64,000 bases of DNA from Halanaeroarchaeum sulfurireducens (GCF_001011115.1 NZ_CP008874.1:372001-436000), one strand, 5' to 3'; numbered from the stretch's first letter, positions 1 to 9,166 are shown. Notes: a model not told the origin generated them from the sequence alone. Numbers and translations: made by a program.

Positions 1-1395
1 CATGCGGGCACCGGGGCGATGGATCTCGGAACAGAGCCAGTCGGTAAGTGGGGCGAACTCGCCGGCGGCGATCCGCCCGTCGAGATCGTCGATGGCGTCC
101 TCGGCGGCCGCGGACAGTTGTGCGGCGAGAACGCTCCCCAGCGAGTAGGTCGGGAAGTAGCCGAAGTTGCCGTGGCTCCAGTGGATGTCCTGGAGTGCGC
201 CGTCGCGGTCGGTCTCGGGGCGAACGCCCAGATACTCCTCCATCTTGTCGTTCCAGACCTGGGGGACCTCCGCCACGTCCAGGTCGTCCGCGACGAGGTC
301 GCGTTCGATCTCGAAGCGCAGCGCGATGTGCATGTGATAGGTGAGTTCGTCCGCCTCGACCCGGATGGTGTTGTCCGGGTCGACACGGTTCGCCGCGGCG
401 TACATCTCCCCGGGCGTGAGGCCGTCGAGACGCGGGAAGCGCTCGATCAGCGCCGGCAGGAAGTGCTTCCAGAAGGCCCGCGACCGGCCGACGTGATTCT
501 CCCAGAGCCGCGACTGGGACTCGTGGACGGTCATGTCCCGGGACTGCCCGAGCGGCGATCCGTACTCCTCGCGTGGCAGACCGAGGGTGTACGTGGCGTG
601 GCCGAACTCGTGGACGGTGCTGTACAGCGAATCGAGTGGGTCCTCGGGGGAAAAGCGGGTCGTCACCCGGGCGTCGAACTGCGTTCCCGTCGAGAAGGGG
701 TGTGTGGAGGTGTCGAGGCGGCCGTGCTCCCACTCGTAGCCCAGTGCGTCGAGGACGTCGCGTGCGAGGTCCTCCTGGGTCGCCGGATCGAACTCCCCCT
801 CGAACGGCGACGGGAGGTCGACCTCGCTCGCCCGCACGGCGTCGATGAGTGGGGGTACTTCGTCGGCGAGCCGACCGAGCACGCGCTCGGCGGTGTCGAG
901 GCCGAGGTACGGTTCGTAATCCTCGAAGAGGACCGCGTAGGGGTCCCGGTCGGGATCGATGTGATGTGCGTACTCCCGCTTGAGGTCGAGCAGTTCCTCG
1001 AGCGCGGGCGCGAAGGCGTCCCAGTCGTCCTCCTCGCGGGCGGACTCCCAGACCGGCAGGGCCTCGCTCGCGGCCTCGGAGATGCGCTCGACCAGTTCGC
1101 GGGGGACGCGCGTCTCGCGGCGGTACTCCCGACGGATCTCGCGGACGGCCCCGGCCTGCTCGGCGTCGAGGTCCGCGTCCTCGAGGTCGTCGAGCAACTC
1201 GCCCACCCGCTCGTCCGTCAGCAGGTCGTGGGAGAGCGAGGAGAGCGTCGACAGCTGTTTCGACCGGGCCGGCGTCCCGCCCTCGGGCATCATGACCTGT
1301 TGATCCCAGCGCAACAGCCCCTGGGCGTTGCCGACGTCGACGACGCGGGCGTACCGGTCGAGAAGTTCGTCGTAGGCAGATCCGTCCTCGGACAT
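1..1395 (-). CDS. M32 family metallocarboxypeptidase (C-terminus cut by window edge)
   Basis: Zinc carboxypeptidase of the M32 family (Taq/Pfu carboxypeptidase type), which removes C-terminal residues from peptides in the cytoplasm. The frame is open from an ATG at 1395 to the left edge, giving 465 residues; the family is about 500 long, so roughly 35 C-terminal residues are missing. The HEFGH zinc motif is at residues 262-266 (nt 598-612), and a DxRxTxRF-type motif (DARVTTRF) precedes it. It lies immediately downstream of the M20 peptidase on the same strand, and the pair could be a small peptide-degradation unit (inference). Family assignment is secure; substrate is unknown. Confidence 0.93.
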   Translation of the reverse strand, partial: MSEDGSAYDELLDRYARVVDVGNAQGLLRWDQQVMMPEGGTPARSKQLSTLSSLSHDLLTDERVGELLDDLEDADLDAEQAGAVREIRREYRRETRVPRELVERISEAASEALPVWESAREEDDWDAFAPALEELLDLKREYAHHIDPDRDPYAVLFEDYEPYLGLDTAERVLGRLADEVPPLIDAVRASEVDLPSPFEGEFDPATQEDLARDVLDALGYEWEHGRLDTSTHPFSTGTQFDARVTTRFSPEDPLDSLYSTVHEFGHATYTLGLPREEYGSPLGQSRDMTVHESQSRLWENHVGRSRAFWKHFLPALIERFPRLDGLTPGEMYAAANRVDPDNTIRVEADELTYHMHIALRFEIERDLVADDLDVAEVPQVWNDKMEEYLGVRPETDRDGALQDIHWSHGNFGYFPTYSLGSVLAAQLSAAAEDAIDDLDGRIAAGEFAPLTDWLCSEIHRPGARM

Positions 1396-1422
1396 GTCCC
1401 GAAACTCGGCACCCCTGCTCCA

Positions 1423-2505
1423 TCAACCCTCGCGTCCCGACCAGTTCGACGCGACCCGTTCGTAGCACCGGCGCACCCGGTCGAGCACGTCGAGTGCGAC
1501 GCTCTCGCCGGCGGTGTGGGCCTCTCCAGGTTCGGCTGCGCCGCAGACGACCGTCGTCGTCCCGGCGTCGGCCAGCCATCCGGCGTCGGTGGCGTGCGGC
1601 TTGGTGACCGGTTCGGCCACCCCGGACTGCACTGCGTCCGCGGCCTCGACCACCCGGGACGCGAAGCCCTCGTCGTCACAGCGCATGGGGGGCAGGTCCT
1701 GATCGACCCGCCACTCGACGCCCGGCACGTCCTCGGTACGTTCCAGCGACGCCCGTTCGCCGGGGACGGTTCGCTCGTCGATCGTCACCTCGCAGGCGTC
1801 GGGGATGACGTTCCAGGCCGTGCCGCCCTCGATGCCGGTCACCGCCAGACTCCCGGCCATCGTTGACCCCATGACGGTCGTCTCGGGAACGGCCAGGTCG
1901 CGGACGACGTCCACGGCGTCAGACGCCCTGTACACGGCGTTCTCGCCCTTCTCCGGCTCACTCGCGTGGGCCGACTCGCCGGTCGCCAGCAGCGTACTCC
2001 CGCGCCGCCCTTTGTGGGCGACGGCGACGTCGAGGACGCCCGGCGCCGAGTAGCCCATCGATCCCTCGCCGACGATGGCGTAGTCCGGCGCGAATCCGTC
2101 CTCGATGGCCGCGCGGGCGCCGACGCCCCCTTCCTCCTCGCCGACGAAGCTCGCGAAGACGAGTTCGCCTGCCGGATCGGCGTCGCGGAAGGCCAGCAGC
2201 ATGGCGGCGACGGACCCCTTCATGTCCGCGGTCCCGCGGCCGTAGAGCCGCCCGTCGCGTTCCTCCACGACGTACTCCTCGCCCTCGACCTGCGAGTCGG
2301 CCGGCGGGACGACGTCGTGGTGGCCGACGAGTGCGAGCGAGCGGCCGTTCCCCCGGCGTGCGATGACGTTTCCGGCGTCGTCGCGGGTGATTGCCGCGTT
2401 TGTCTCCGCTCGGAGCCACGACTCGATGGCGTCGCCGGCGGCGGTGGGATCCTCGTGGCTCTGGATCGATACGAGGCGGGTGGTGAGGTCCTCGAGTTCG
2501 GTCAT
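1423..2505 (-). CDS. M20 family metallopeptidase (ArgE/DapE/ACY1 type)
   Basis: Zinc-dependent amidohydrolase or peptidase of 360 residues. Visible motifs are the HxD metal site (GHHDVVPP), the bridging Asp in GRGTADMKGS, and the catalytic Glu pair in VGEEEGG; a dimerisation domain occupies the middle. I chose the ATG at 2505 (protein begins MTELEDL). The frame stays open 59 codons further upstream, but that stretch has poor coding character and runs through an AT-rich leader. Members cleave N-acyl amino acids, succinyl-diaminopimelate or peptides, and sequence alone does not separate these. It is transcribed towards the M32 carboxypeptidase gene with a 27-bp gap. Confidence 0.9.
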   Translation of the reverse strand: MTELEDLTTRLVSIQSHEDPTAAGDAIESWLRAETNAAITRDDAGNVIARRGNGRSLALVGHHDVVPPADSQVEGEEYVVEERDGRLYGRGTADMKGSVAAMLLAFRDADPAGELVFASFVGEEEGGVGARAAIEDGFAPDYAIVGEGSMGYSAPGVLDVAVAHKGRRGSTLLATGESAHASEPEKGENAVYRASDAVDVVRDLAVPETTVMGSTMAGSLAVTGIEGGTAWNVIPDACEVTIDERTVPGERASLERTEDVPGVEWRVDQDLPPMRCDDEGFASRVVEAADAVQSGVAEPVTKPHATDAGWLADAGTTTVVCGAAEPGEAHTAGESVALDVLDRVRRCYERVASNWSGREG

Positions 2506-2629
2506 GGATTTCGGGAGGGGCTGCCTGCCCCTAAATCCAAGGACACAGGGTGTGGTATTCGGAATCGCCCAAACATAGCTCACAGTGAAATGTATCTCTG
2601 AGAGCGTGTGGTTCCAGACCCGGAAAATA

Positions 2630-3010
2630 CTACTCCGTGGATTTCTTTTCGATCGAAATTCGGTCGTCAGTGACCCTGTCAAAAGACGTATCAGACGAGA
2701 TTATCGGATCCTGACTGGCATAGGCGATGTGGTACGCATCGAATGCAGTCAGGTCGTCGTTTTCCATGTAATCTGCTGCCTGAAAGAGAACCGACTCATC
2801 TTCAGGGACAGACGCGATTTCGAGCGCATGGCTAAGCGCTTTCATTCTATCGAACTCGAACCGATCTGAGATCATCAGTAGTTCAAGGAGCGTTGCCCGC
2901 GATGTGTAGATATTTCCTTCATGTTCTGAGGCAATTGTCGTTGCTCGGTTTTGTAGCCAATCGGTGTCTTTGACGAGCGCGATGAAAAAATCCGTGTCGG
3001 CGTAGATCAT
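2630..3010 (-). CDS. vapC: PIN-domain toxin of a VapBC pair
   Basis: Small PIN-domain protein of 126 residues, likely an Mg-dependent RNase toxin. Acidic active-site residues are visible at the N-terminus (IYADTDFFIAL), in the middle (ATLLELL) and near the C-terminus (TAFDAYHIAYA, then SSDTSFD), the usual PIN arrangement. The start codon overlaps the stop of the antitoxin gene by 4 bp (ATGA at 3007-3010), so translation is probably coupled. The local sequence is more AT-rich than the flanking core genes, which fits horizontal acquisition. Target RNA is unknown. Confidence 0.88.
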   Translation of the reverse strand: MIYADTDFFIALVKDTDWLQNRATTIASEHEGNIYTSRATLLELLMISDRFEFDRMKALSHALEIASVPEDESVLFQAADYMENDDLTAFDAYHIAYASQDPIISSDTSFDRVTDDRISIEKKSTE

Positions 3011-3270
3011 CGCTGTTCCGGCTCAGAGAGCTTCTCAATAGCATCTTTTTGCGCGCCATCACGGGCCTCTCGCTTAATCTCAGTGATGGATTTCCCATCA
3101 AAAGTGTCACCGACTGCATCGCGAAGCCCCTCAATTGGGTCCTTTTGTAGGGGGATGAGTTCAACTCGGTCTTCCAATTCCACGATGCGATATCTATTGC
3201 CGTACTTCTCTCGGATCTCGTGTGGAATGACGATCCGGCCACGATCATCGGCCTCTGCTGTTTTGCTCAT
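3007..3270 (-). CDS. vapB: AbrB/SpoVT-type antitoxin of a VapBC pair
   Basis: Swapped-hairpin (AbrB/MazE-like) DNA-binding antitoxin of 87 residues. The N-terminus has the signature ADDRGRIVIPHEIREKYG, and the charged C-terminal tail is the probable toxin-wrapping part. The ATG at 3270 is chosen because it starts directly before the AbrB fold; the frame extends 39 codons upstream but through promoter-like AT-rich sequence. It is first in a two-gene operon with vapC. A 9-bp palindrome overlaps its start codon and probable promoter, which suggests autoregulation by VapB or VapBC. Confidence 0.88.
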   Translation of the reverse strand: MSKTAEADDRGRIVIPHEIREKYGNRYRIVELEDRVELIPLQKDPIEGLRDAVGDTFDGKSITEIKREARDGAQKDAIEKLSEPEQR

Positions 3271-3300
3271 TATGTCCGTTGTTACGAGTGGGGACATAAT
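3269..3300 (-). promoter_or_regulatory. Palindromic operator and promoter of vapBC
   Basis: A perfect 9-bp inverted repeat, attatgtcc (3269-3277) and ggacataat (3292-3300), separated by 14 bp. The left arm overlaps the vapB start codon; the right arm abuts a TATA-like CTTTATTATG on the minus strand (3298-3307). This is the geometry expected of a self-repressing AbrB-type antitoxin. The palindrome is seen directly; its function is inferred. Confidence 0.6.
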
Positions 3301-3468
3301 AAAGATGTTCCCACGATGTAGATTTAATTCCCAGATTGGGTGGATGGTTTCCCCACTGGATGGAACCGGAGCAGTATCGGCCTTCAATTGACACGGGCGT
3401 TTCGAGTCTTCTGCCCTGCTCCCTCCCTATAGTGTACCCTTTTGAGCGTGCCCCTCCTATACCCGGGC

Positions 3469-5328
3469 ATGAAGATCGTTCCGGACACGAGCGTGGTCGT
3501 CGACGGCCGCGTCTCGGAGAAGGTGGCCGAGGGGGAGTACGCCGGGGCCACCATCTACCTCCCCGAGGCCGTCGTCGGCGAGATCGAGGCACAGGCCAAC
3601 CGCGGTCGCGACATCGGGTGGGACGGCATCGAGGAGCTCCAGCGCCTCGCCGAGCTCGACGACGACGGCGAGATCGAGATCGAGTACGTCGGGGGGCGGG
3701 CCACGGAGGGGGAGATCGAGCGCGCGAGCGAGGGGGCCATCGACGCAGTCATTCGCGAGGTCGCCGTCGACTACGACGCCACGTTCGTCACGAGCGACAT
3801 CGTCCAGGCGGAGGTCGGACGCGGCAAGGGGCTCACGGTCGAGTACCTCGAGCCCAAGGAACGCGAGCGGGGACGACTCGGTATCGAGAACTACTTCGAC
3901 GAGGAGACCATGTCCGTCCACCTCAAGGTGGGCGTCGTTCCGATGGCCAAGCGCGGTGCGGTCGGTGACATGTCCTATCAGCGGATCGGCGAGGACCCCC
4001 TCGACGCCGACCTCCTGAAGGAGTTCGCCTCGGAGATCATCGACGCCGGGAAGCGCGGCGACGACGCCTTCATCGAATTGCGCGAAGAGGGCATGATCAT
4101 CGCCCAGATCCGGGACATGCGCATCGCCATCGCGGAGCCCCCCTTCTCGGACGGCATCGAGATCACCGCCGTCCGGCCGATCGTCAAGACGACGATGGAG
4201 GACTACGAGCACGTCGAGGAGCTCCAGAGCAGGCTGCTCGAGCGGGACCGGGGCGTGCTCGTCGCCGGTGCGCCGGGCGCCGGGAAGTCGACGTTCGCCC
4301 AGGCCGTCGCCGAGTTTCTCGACGACGCCGGCAACGTCGTGAAGACGATGGAGAAACCGCGCGATCTCCAGGTCGGCCCGGAGATCACCCAGTACACCGA
4401 ACTCGCGGGTACCATGGAGAAGACGGCCGACTCGCTTTTGATGGTCCGGCCCGATTACACCATCTACGACGAGATCAGAAAGACCGACGACTTCGGCGTC
4501 TTCGCGGACATGCGGCTGGCCGGGGTGGGTATGGTCGGCGTCGTCCACGCGACCCGACCCATCGACGCCCTCCAGCGGCTCGTCGGCCGGGTCGAACTCG
4601 GGATGATTCCGCAGATCGTGGACACGGTCGTCTTCATCGAGGAAGGACAGATCCAGACCATCTACGACGTGGTCACCGAGGTCAAGGTCCCCCAGGGACT
4701 CATGGAGCAGGACCTCGCCCGGCCGGTCATCGTCGTCCGGGACTTCGAGACCCAGCGTCCGGCCTACGAGATATACACGTTCAACCGGCAGGTCGTCACG
4801 GTTCCCCTCGATGGGGAGGACGACTCCGAGGAGAGCGGTGTGGATCGGCTGGCGAAAAACGAGGTCGAACGCGAGATCGAGGCAGCGACCCGGGGCCCCA
4901 TCGAGGTCGATATATCGAGTCCGAATCAGGCGATCGTCTACGTGAGCGAGGACGACATCTCGCACGTCATCGGCAAGGGCGGCGGCCGCATCAGCGACAT
5001 CGAGGAGCGCCTCGGGATGTCGATCGACGTCCGCACCCTCGACGAACACCCCGATCACGGCACAGGTGGGGGGAACGGTGCCAGGCAGACCGCCGAGCCC
5101 TCACGCGAACAGGGCGAGATCGTGACGCCGGAAATCACGTCCCGACACGTCGTCATCCCGGTCGACGGGGCCCGTGCCGGCGAGACCGTCGAGGTGCAGG
5201 CGGACGGCGAGTACCTCTTTACCGCCACCGTCGGCCGGGAGGGCGACATCAAGGTCTCCCGCGGCAGCGCGATCGCGGAGGAACTCGAGCGGGCGATCGA
5301 CCGCGAGATGATGATAACGGTTAGCTGA
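3469..5328 (+). CDS. PIN domain / secretion-type ATPase / KH domain protein
   Basis: A 619-residue archaeal protein joining an N-terminal PIN nuclease domain (about 1-125, starting MKIVPDTSVVVDGR), a PilT/VirB11-like ATPase core (Walker A GAPGAGKS near residue 268) and a KH RNA-binding motif (IGKGGGRI near residue 501), followed by a basic C-terminal domain. The architecture is conserved in archaea (COG1855-like) and predicts an RNA-processing or RNA-degrading ATPase; no substrate is established. The ATG at 3469 is used rather than the upstream in-frame start at 3442 because the PIN fold begins at once. It is divergent from vapBC, with no sign of a functional link. Confidence 0.9.
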   Translation: MKIVPDTSVVVDGRVSEKVAEGEYAGATIYLPEAVVGEIEAQANRGRDIGWDGIEELQRLAELDDDGEIEIEYVGGRATEGEIERASEGAIDAVIREVAVDYDATFVTSDIVQAEVGRGKGLTVEYLEPKERERGRLGIENYFDEETMSVHLKVGVVPMAKRGAVGDMSYQRIGEDPLDADLLKEFASEIIDAGKRGDDAFIELREEGMIIAQIRDMRIAIAEPPFSDGIEITAVRPIVKTTMEDYEHVEELQSRLLERDRGVLVAGAPGAGKSTFAQAVAEFLDDAGNVVKTMEKPRDLQVGPEITQYTELAGTMEKTADSLLMVRPDYTIYDEIRKTDDFGVFADMRLAGVGMVGVVHATRPIDALQRLVGRVELGMIPQIVDTVVFIEEGQIQTIYDVVTEVKVPQGLMEQDLARPVIVVRDFETQRPAYEIYTFNRQVVTVPLDGEDDSEESGVDRLAKNEVEREIEAATRGPIEVDISSPNQAIVYVSEDDISHVIGKGGGRISDIEERLGMSIDVRTLDEHPDHGTGGGNGARQTAEPSREQGEIVTPEITSRHVVIPVDGARAGETVEVQADGEYLFTATVGREGDIKVSRGSAIAEELERAIDREMMITVS

Positions 5329-5380
5329 CGGGCAGGTGTCCTGGGTCGTGGAGACGATTCCGCGGGTCCGCATGCGGCGT

Positions 5381-5442
5381 TCACGGATCGGAAGAACGAC
5401 TCACGGATCGGAAGAACGACCGTCTCGGATCGGGAGAACGAA
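5381..5442 (+). repeat. 20-bp tandem duplication
   Basis: Two exact adjacent 20-bp copies occupy 5381-5400 and 5401-5420, followed by a degenerate third copy (5421-5442). They fill most of the gap between the PIN-ATPase and the EMC6-like gene. No role is evident; replication slippage is the simplest origin. Confidence 0.85.
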
Positions 5443-5475
5443 CGCCTTTTGCCCGCCGGTCACACACTCGTGGGT

Positions 5476-5775
5476 ATGGCTACAGAGACTGAGAGCGGGT
5501 TGACCGGCCACACCCGCAGCGTGGTGGTCACGACCATCGTGTCCCTGGGTGGGGTCGGGGCCGGTGTCGCGGCCGCCACGGTCGCCGCCGGGCCGACGGA
5601 CACCCTGGGCCTGATCGCCGTGCTCGCGGCCGCGGCCATCGAACTCGTCGTCATGCGTCTCCTCGGCGTCGATATCGGCGAGTTCGGGGCGAAAGATCAC
5701 CTCTACATCTTCTTCATGACGTTCGCCCTGTGGTTCGTGACCTGGGGCGTCCTGCTCATGAGCGGTGTCCAGTGA
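5476..5775 (+). CDS. Small EMC6-like membrane protein
   Basis: A 99-residue protein with three predicted membrane segments (about residues 16-40, 46-63 and 75-96). Length, topology and position directly before the RLI gene match the archaeal EMC6-like family, proposed relatives of the eukaryotic ER membrane complex subunit EMC6 and thus possibly involved in membrane-protein insertion. The ATG at 5476 (MATETESG) is preferred over an in-frame start 27 bp upstream. Its stop is 3 bp before the RLI start, so the two genes are almost certainly co-transcribed. Family name is from recall of the haloarchaeal arrangement; function is inferred. Confidence 0.75.
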   Translation: MATETESGLTGHTRSVVVTTIVSLGGVGAGVAAATVAAGPTDTLGLIAVLAAAAIELVVMRLLGVDIGEFGAKDHLYIFFMTFALWFVTWGVLLMSGVQ

Positions 5776-5778
5776 TCC

Positions 5779-7608
5779 ATGGCCGAGGACAGCATCGCGG
5801 TCGTCGACCTCGAACGGTGTCAACCCGACCGGTGTAGCTACGAGTGTGTCAACTTCTGTCCTCCCAACCGCACCGGCAAGGACTGCATCGTCGAGCGGGG
5901 CGAGTACTACGAGGACGAGGAACCCTACGCGGGTGAACCCGACCAGGTGCATATCTCCGAGGAGATCTGCCTGGGAGAGAAATGTGGCATCTGCGTCGTG
6001 AAATGCCCCTTCGACGCCATCGAGATTCTCAACCTTCCACAGGAACTCGAGGAGGATCCGACCCACCGCTACGGGCAGAACGCGTTCGCCCTGTACGGCC
6101 TCCCCATCCCGGAGACGGGCAAGGTCACCGGGTTTCTCGGTCCCAACGGGATCGGGAAGTCCACCGCCGTTCACGCGCTCGCCGGCGAGATGATCCCGAA
6201 CCTGGGCCGGTTCGACGAGCCGCCGGACTGGGACGCCGTCATCGACGAATACCGCGGGACCGAACTGCAAGACTACCTCGTGGGAGTCCGGGACGGCGAC
6301 ATCACGGTGGCCCAGAAGCCCCAGAACGTCGACCAAATTCCTGACCAGTTCGACGGCACCACCAGCGAACTGCTCGCGAGCACCGACGAGCGGGGGGAAC
6401 TCGACGACATCGTCTCGCGACTCGGCATCGACCCGGTCCGCGACCAGGCCATCGAGAGCCTGTCGGGCGGTGAACTCCAGCGGGTCGCACTGGCGGCCGC
6501 GCTGGCCCGTGACGCCGACTTCTACTTCCTGGACGAGGTGTCCCCCTACCTCGACATCAGCCAGCGGGTCACTGCCGCCCGCCTCATCCGCGAACTGGCC
6601 GTCGAGGAGGACCGGGCCGTGCTCGTCGTCGAACACGACCTCGCGATCCTCGACCTGCTGGCCGACTCGCTGCACATCGGGTACGGGCAGCCCTCGGTGT
6701 TCGGTGTCGTCACGCCCCCCAAGTCGGTCAGAAACGGGATCAACGAGTATCTCGAGGGGTACCTCACCACCGAGAACATGCGCATCCGCCCCGAGGCAAT
6801 CGAGTTCGAGGCGCACGCGCCCCGGCCGGTCGAGAACGCCGACGTCCTCGTGGAGTACCCGGACATGGCGAAGTCCTACGGCGACGGGGAGTTCTCGCTG
6901 TCCGTCGACGGCGGCGAGGTTCACCGCAACGAGGTACTGGGTATCGTGGGTCCGAACGGCATCGGGAAGTCCACCTTCGCGAAGCTGCTGGCGGGCCGTC
7001 TCGAACCGGACGAGGGCGACCTCGGGATGGACCTGGACATCGCGTACAAACCCCAGTACGTGGAGGCCGACGAGCGCGTTCCCGTCTCGGCGTTTCTCAG
7101 TGGGATCACCGACGAGTTCGGCACCTCCTACTGGAACACCGAGATCGCACAGCCCCTCCAGCTCGAGCGCATCATGGACCAGTTGCTCACCGAGCTCTCC
7201 GGCGGGGAGCGCCAGCGGGTCGCCATCGCCGCGACCCTCTCGCGGGACGCCGACCTCTACCTGCTCGACGAGCCCTCCGCCCACCTGGACGTCGAGCAGC
7301 GCGTGCTCGCGACCCGGGCCATCCGACGATTCGCCGAAAACCGCGAGACGACCGTGATGGTCATCGACCACGACATTTACGTCGTCGACCTGTTGGCCGA
7401 CCGGCTGATGGTCTTCGACGGTGAGCCCGCCCAGCAGGGCCACGCCAGCACGCCCCAGTCCATGCGATCGGGCATGAACGAGTTCCTCGCCAACCTGGAC
7501 GTCACCTTTCGGCGCGACGAGCGCCTCGGTCGGCCCCGCATCAACAAGCCGGGCAGTCAGCTCGATCGACAGCAAAAGCGCGACGGCGAGTACTACTATA
7601 CCGGATAA
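5779..7608 (+). CDS. ABCE1/RLI ribosome-recycling ATPase
   Basis: ABCE1 (RNase L inhibitor homologue) of 609 residues, which splits post-termination ribosomes in archaea and eukaryotes. The N-terminus carries the two 4Fe-4S clusters (Cys-rich blocks CQPDRCSYECVNFCP and CLGEKCGICVVKCP). Two ABC cassettes follow: Walker A GPNGIGKS near residues 123 and 391, and signature motifs LSGGELQR near 229 and LSGGERQR near 473. Length is full. It starts 3 bp after the EMC6-like gene, linking ribosome recycling with a putative membrane-insertion factor. Confidence 0.97.
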   Translation: MAEDSIAVVDLERCQPDRCSYECVNFCPPNRTGKDCIVERGEYYEDEEPYAGEPDQVHISEEICLGEKCGICVVKCPFDAIEILNLPQELEEDPTHRYGQNAFALYGLPIPETGKVTGFLGPNGIGKSTAVHALAGEMIPNLGRFDEPPDWDAVIDEYRGTELQDYLVGVRDGDITVAQKPQNVDQIPDQFDGTTSELLASTDERGELDDIVSRLGIDPVRDQAIESLSGGELQRVALAAALARDADFYFLDEVSPYLDISQRVTAARLIRELAVEEDRAVLVVEHDLAILDLLADSLHIGYGQPSVFGVVTPPKSVRNGINEYLEGYLTTENMRIRPEAIEFEAHAPRPVENADVLVEYPDMAKSYGDGEFSLSVDGGEVHRNEVLGIVGPNGIGKSTFAKLLAGRLEPDEGDLGMDLDIAYKPQYVEADERVPVSAFLSGITDEFGTSYWNTEIAQPLQLERIMDQLLTELSGGERQRVAIAATLSRDADLYLLDEPSAHLDVEQRVLATRAIRRFAENRETTVMVIDHDIYVVDLLADRLMVFDGEPAQQGHASTPQSMRSGMNEFLANLDVTFRRDERLGRPRINKPGSQLDRQQKRDGEYYYTG

Positions 7609-7722
7609 CCGTCGTACCGGCCCGTCCGGAACCGGGGCGAGGGATACAATCCGGGACGATTCGGGTGAATTCGCCCAAACGGGGGTCACGTTTCTTTACC
7701 CCTCGCCTCCTCATATGACACG

Positions 7723-8367
7723 ATGAAACGAATCACTCGACGTTCAGTGCTCGGCGGCGTCGCCACGGGACTCGCATCGACGGCCGGCTGCCTGGGCGTG
7801 CTGACCGGCGACGAACCACTCGAATACGAATCGGACCCGGCGACCGTCCCGTCAGCGGTTCTCGACTCGACGGGCTACGAACTGGCCAACGAGGAGGCCC
7901 CGACCGTCTCGCGGGAGTTCACCGTCGCCGGGCAGACCCGGGAGGTGAAGGTCACCAATCACGTCGTCTCTTACGAGAAGGCCGTCGATATGGGTCCGCT
8001 TGGATCGCTCCGGGCCGCCATGTTCTCCGCGTTCACCACGCCGCAGATCCAGATCGCTGGCAAAACCCTCAGTCCGATCGGCGAGATGTCGAATCGGGAC
8101 CTGTTACGGACCATCGCGTCGCGGTACGAGGGGCTCTCGGTCGGCGAAAAGGTGGGCTCGCAATCCGTCTCCACGCTGGACCAGACGGTGACCGTCGAAC
8201 GATACGAAGGGACGATTACCGTCCAGGACCAGGAGGTTCCGATCTACCTCCTGTTCTCCCGGTTCCAGCACGGCGACGACTACGTCGTCCCCGTCGGCGG
8301 CTATCCACAACAGCGCACCGCTGAGGAGTCGAACATCTACACGCTCATCGAGCGCCTCGAACACTGA
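7723..8367 (+). CDS. Tat-exported haloarchaeal lipoprotein (DUF6517-like)
   Basis: A 214-residue protein with a twin-arginine signal (RR at residues 6-7) followed by a lipobox (TAGC, lipidated Cys23), so it is exported folded and anchored to the outer face of the membrane, as most haloarchaeal lipoproteins are. The mature part is a soluble alpha/beta domain with no catalytic motif I recognise; it resembles the haloarchaeal DUF6517 family. It is monocistronic, 114 bp after the RLI gene. Function unknown. Confidence 0.85.
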   Translation: MKRITRRSVLGGVATGLASTAGCLGVLTGDEPLEYESDPATVPSAVLDSTGYELANEEAPTVSREFTVAGQTREVKVTNHVVSYEKAVDMGPLGSLRAAMFSAFTTPQIQIAGKTLSPIGEMSNRDLLRTIASRYEGLSVGEKVGSQSVSTLDQTVTVERYEGTITVQDQEVPIYLLFSRFQHGDDYVVPVGGYPQQRTAEESNIYTLIERLEH

Positions 8368-8389
8368 CGGGCACCGCCGCCCGCCAGCG

Positions 8390-8611
8390 TCACTCGCGCT
8401 GAGACGCCTTTGCCACGCCCATCGAGAAGACGAACCCGTAATAGGCGGGAATGCCAGCGGCCAACAGCAGGTAGTACGCCCACTGTGGGCCCTCGACGAG
8501 GCCGAAGATCACCGATACCAGCCCGACCCAGACGAGCGCGAACAGGAGATCGCGAGCCATACCGCTGTGATGTTCCTGAACGTGCTCGCCGAGTCGTTGA
8601 AGCAGTTTCAT
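8390..8611 (-). CDS. Small two-helix membrane protein
   Basis: A 73-residue protein with an N-terminal amphipathic stretch and two predicted transmembrane helices (about 20-38 and 45-65). No family recognised. It is last in the minus-strand series that contains the acetate symporter and Acs genes, and similar small membrane proteins accompany such clusters in other haloarchaea, so a link is possible but unproven. It is convergent with the lipoprotein gene, 22 bp away. Confidence 0.7.
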   Translation of the reverse strand: MKLLQRLGEHVQEHHSGMARDLLFALVWVGLVSVIFGLVEGPQWAYYLLLAAGIPAYYGFVFSMGVAKASQRE

Positions 8612-8707
8612 GCTGAGAGCAACACTTCCGTACGTCGTGTCATTGTCCCACTTCGAACCGATGAGGGAAAGCGATTGCGACCGGACCGAGTCTCACCGGT
8701 CGGTCTC

Positions 8708-9166
8708 TTATGCCCCGCGCTTGTCGATGACGAGCGTGGGGATGTGGGTGCCGCGGAGCGTGCGTGCGGCCACACTGCCAAGGATGGCCTTCCCGACACC
8801 GGACCGCCCGTGACTACCGATCACGATGAGGTCCATGTCGTTGTCCTCCGCGTACTTGGTGATCATCTTGTGCGGAACGCCACCGCTGTGGTGTTCCGTC
8901 ACGTCGATCCCCTTTGCTTCTGCCTTCTCTCTCACGGCTCCCGTGGCCGCTTCGGCTTCCTCGCGCAACTCGGGCATCTCATCGAATCGGCCCTGCCGGA
9001 TTCGATCGACCTGCTCGGCCCCGAGCGTGAGAGTGATCGACTGGGTGTTTGCGACGTACAGTGCGTGGATTTCGGAACCGCAGTTGTTCGCGAGGGTGAC
9101 CGCGTGGTCGATGGCCGCCTCGGCTGTTTCGCTACCGTCCGTCGGTATGAGGATGCGTTCGTACAT
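8708..9166 (-). CDS. Universal stress protein, single UspA domain
   Basis: A 152-residue UspA-family protein. It begins MYERILIPTDGS and ends with the ATP-binding signature IGSHGRSGVGKAILGSVA, so it should bind ATP. It starts 2 bp before the symporter stop codon region (symporter ends at 9169), so it is co-transcribed with the symporter. Single-domain Usps often sit beside transporters in haloarchaea and may modulate them, which is the likeliest role here (inference). Confidence 0.92.
   Translation of the reverse strand: MYERILIPTDGSETAEAAIDHAVTLANNCGSEIHALYVANTQSITLTLGAEQVDRIRQGRFDEMPELREEAEAATGAVREKAEAKGIDVTEHHSGGVPHKMITKYAEDNDMDLIVIGSHGRSGVGKAILGSVAARTLRGTHIPTLVIDKRGA

Noticed and set aside
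19-1866. Long plus-strand open frame at the left edge
   Set aside because: It mirrors the M32 carboxypeptidase and M20 genes, which have clear catalytic motifs on the minus strand.
5401-7689. A 762-codon minus-strand frame over the RLI gene
   Set aside because: A shadow of the ABCE1 gene caused by GC-rich codon positions; the plus strand carries all ABC and Fe-S motifs.
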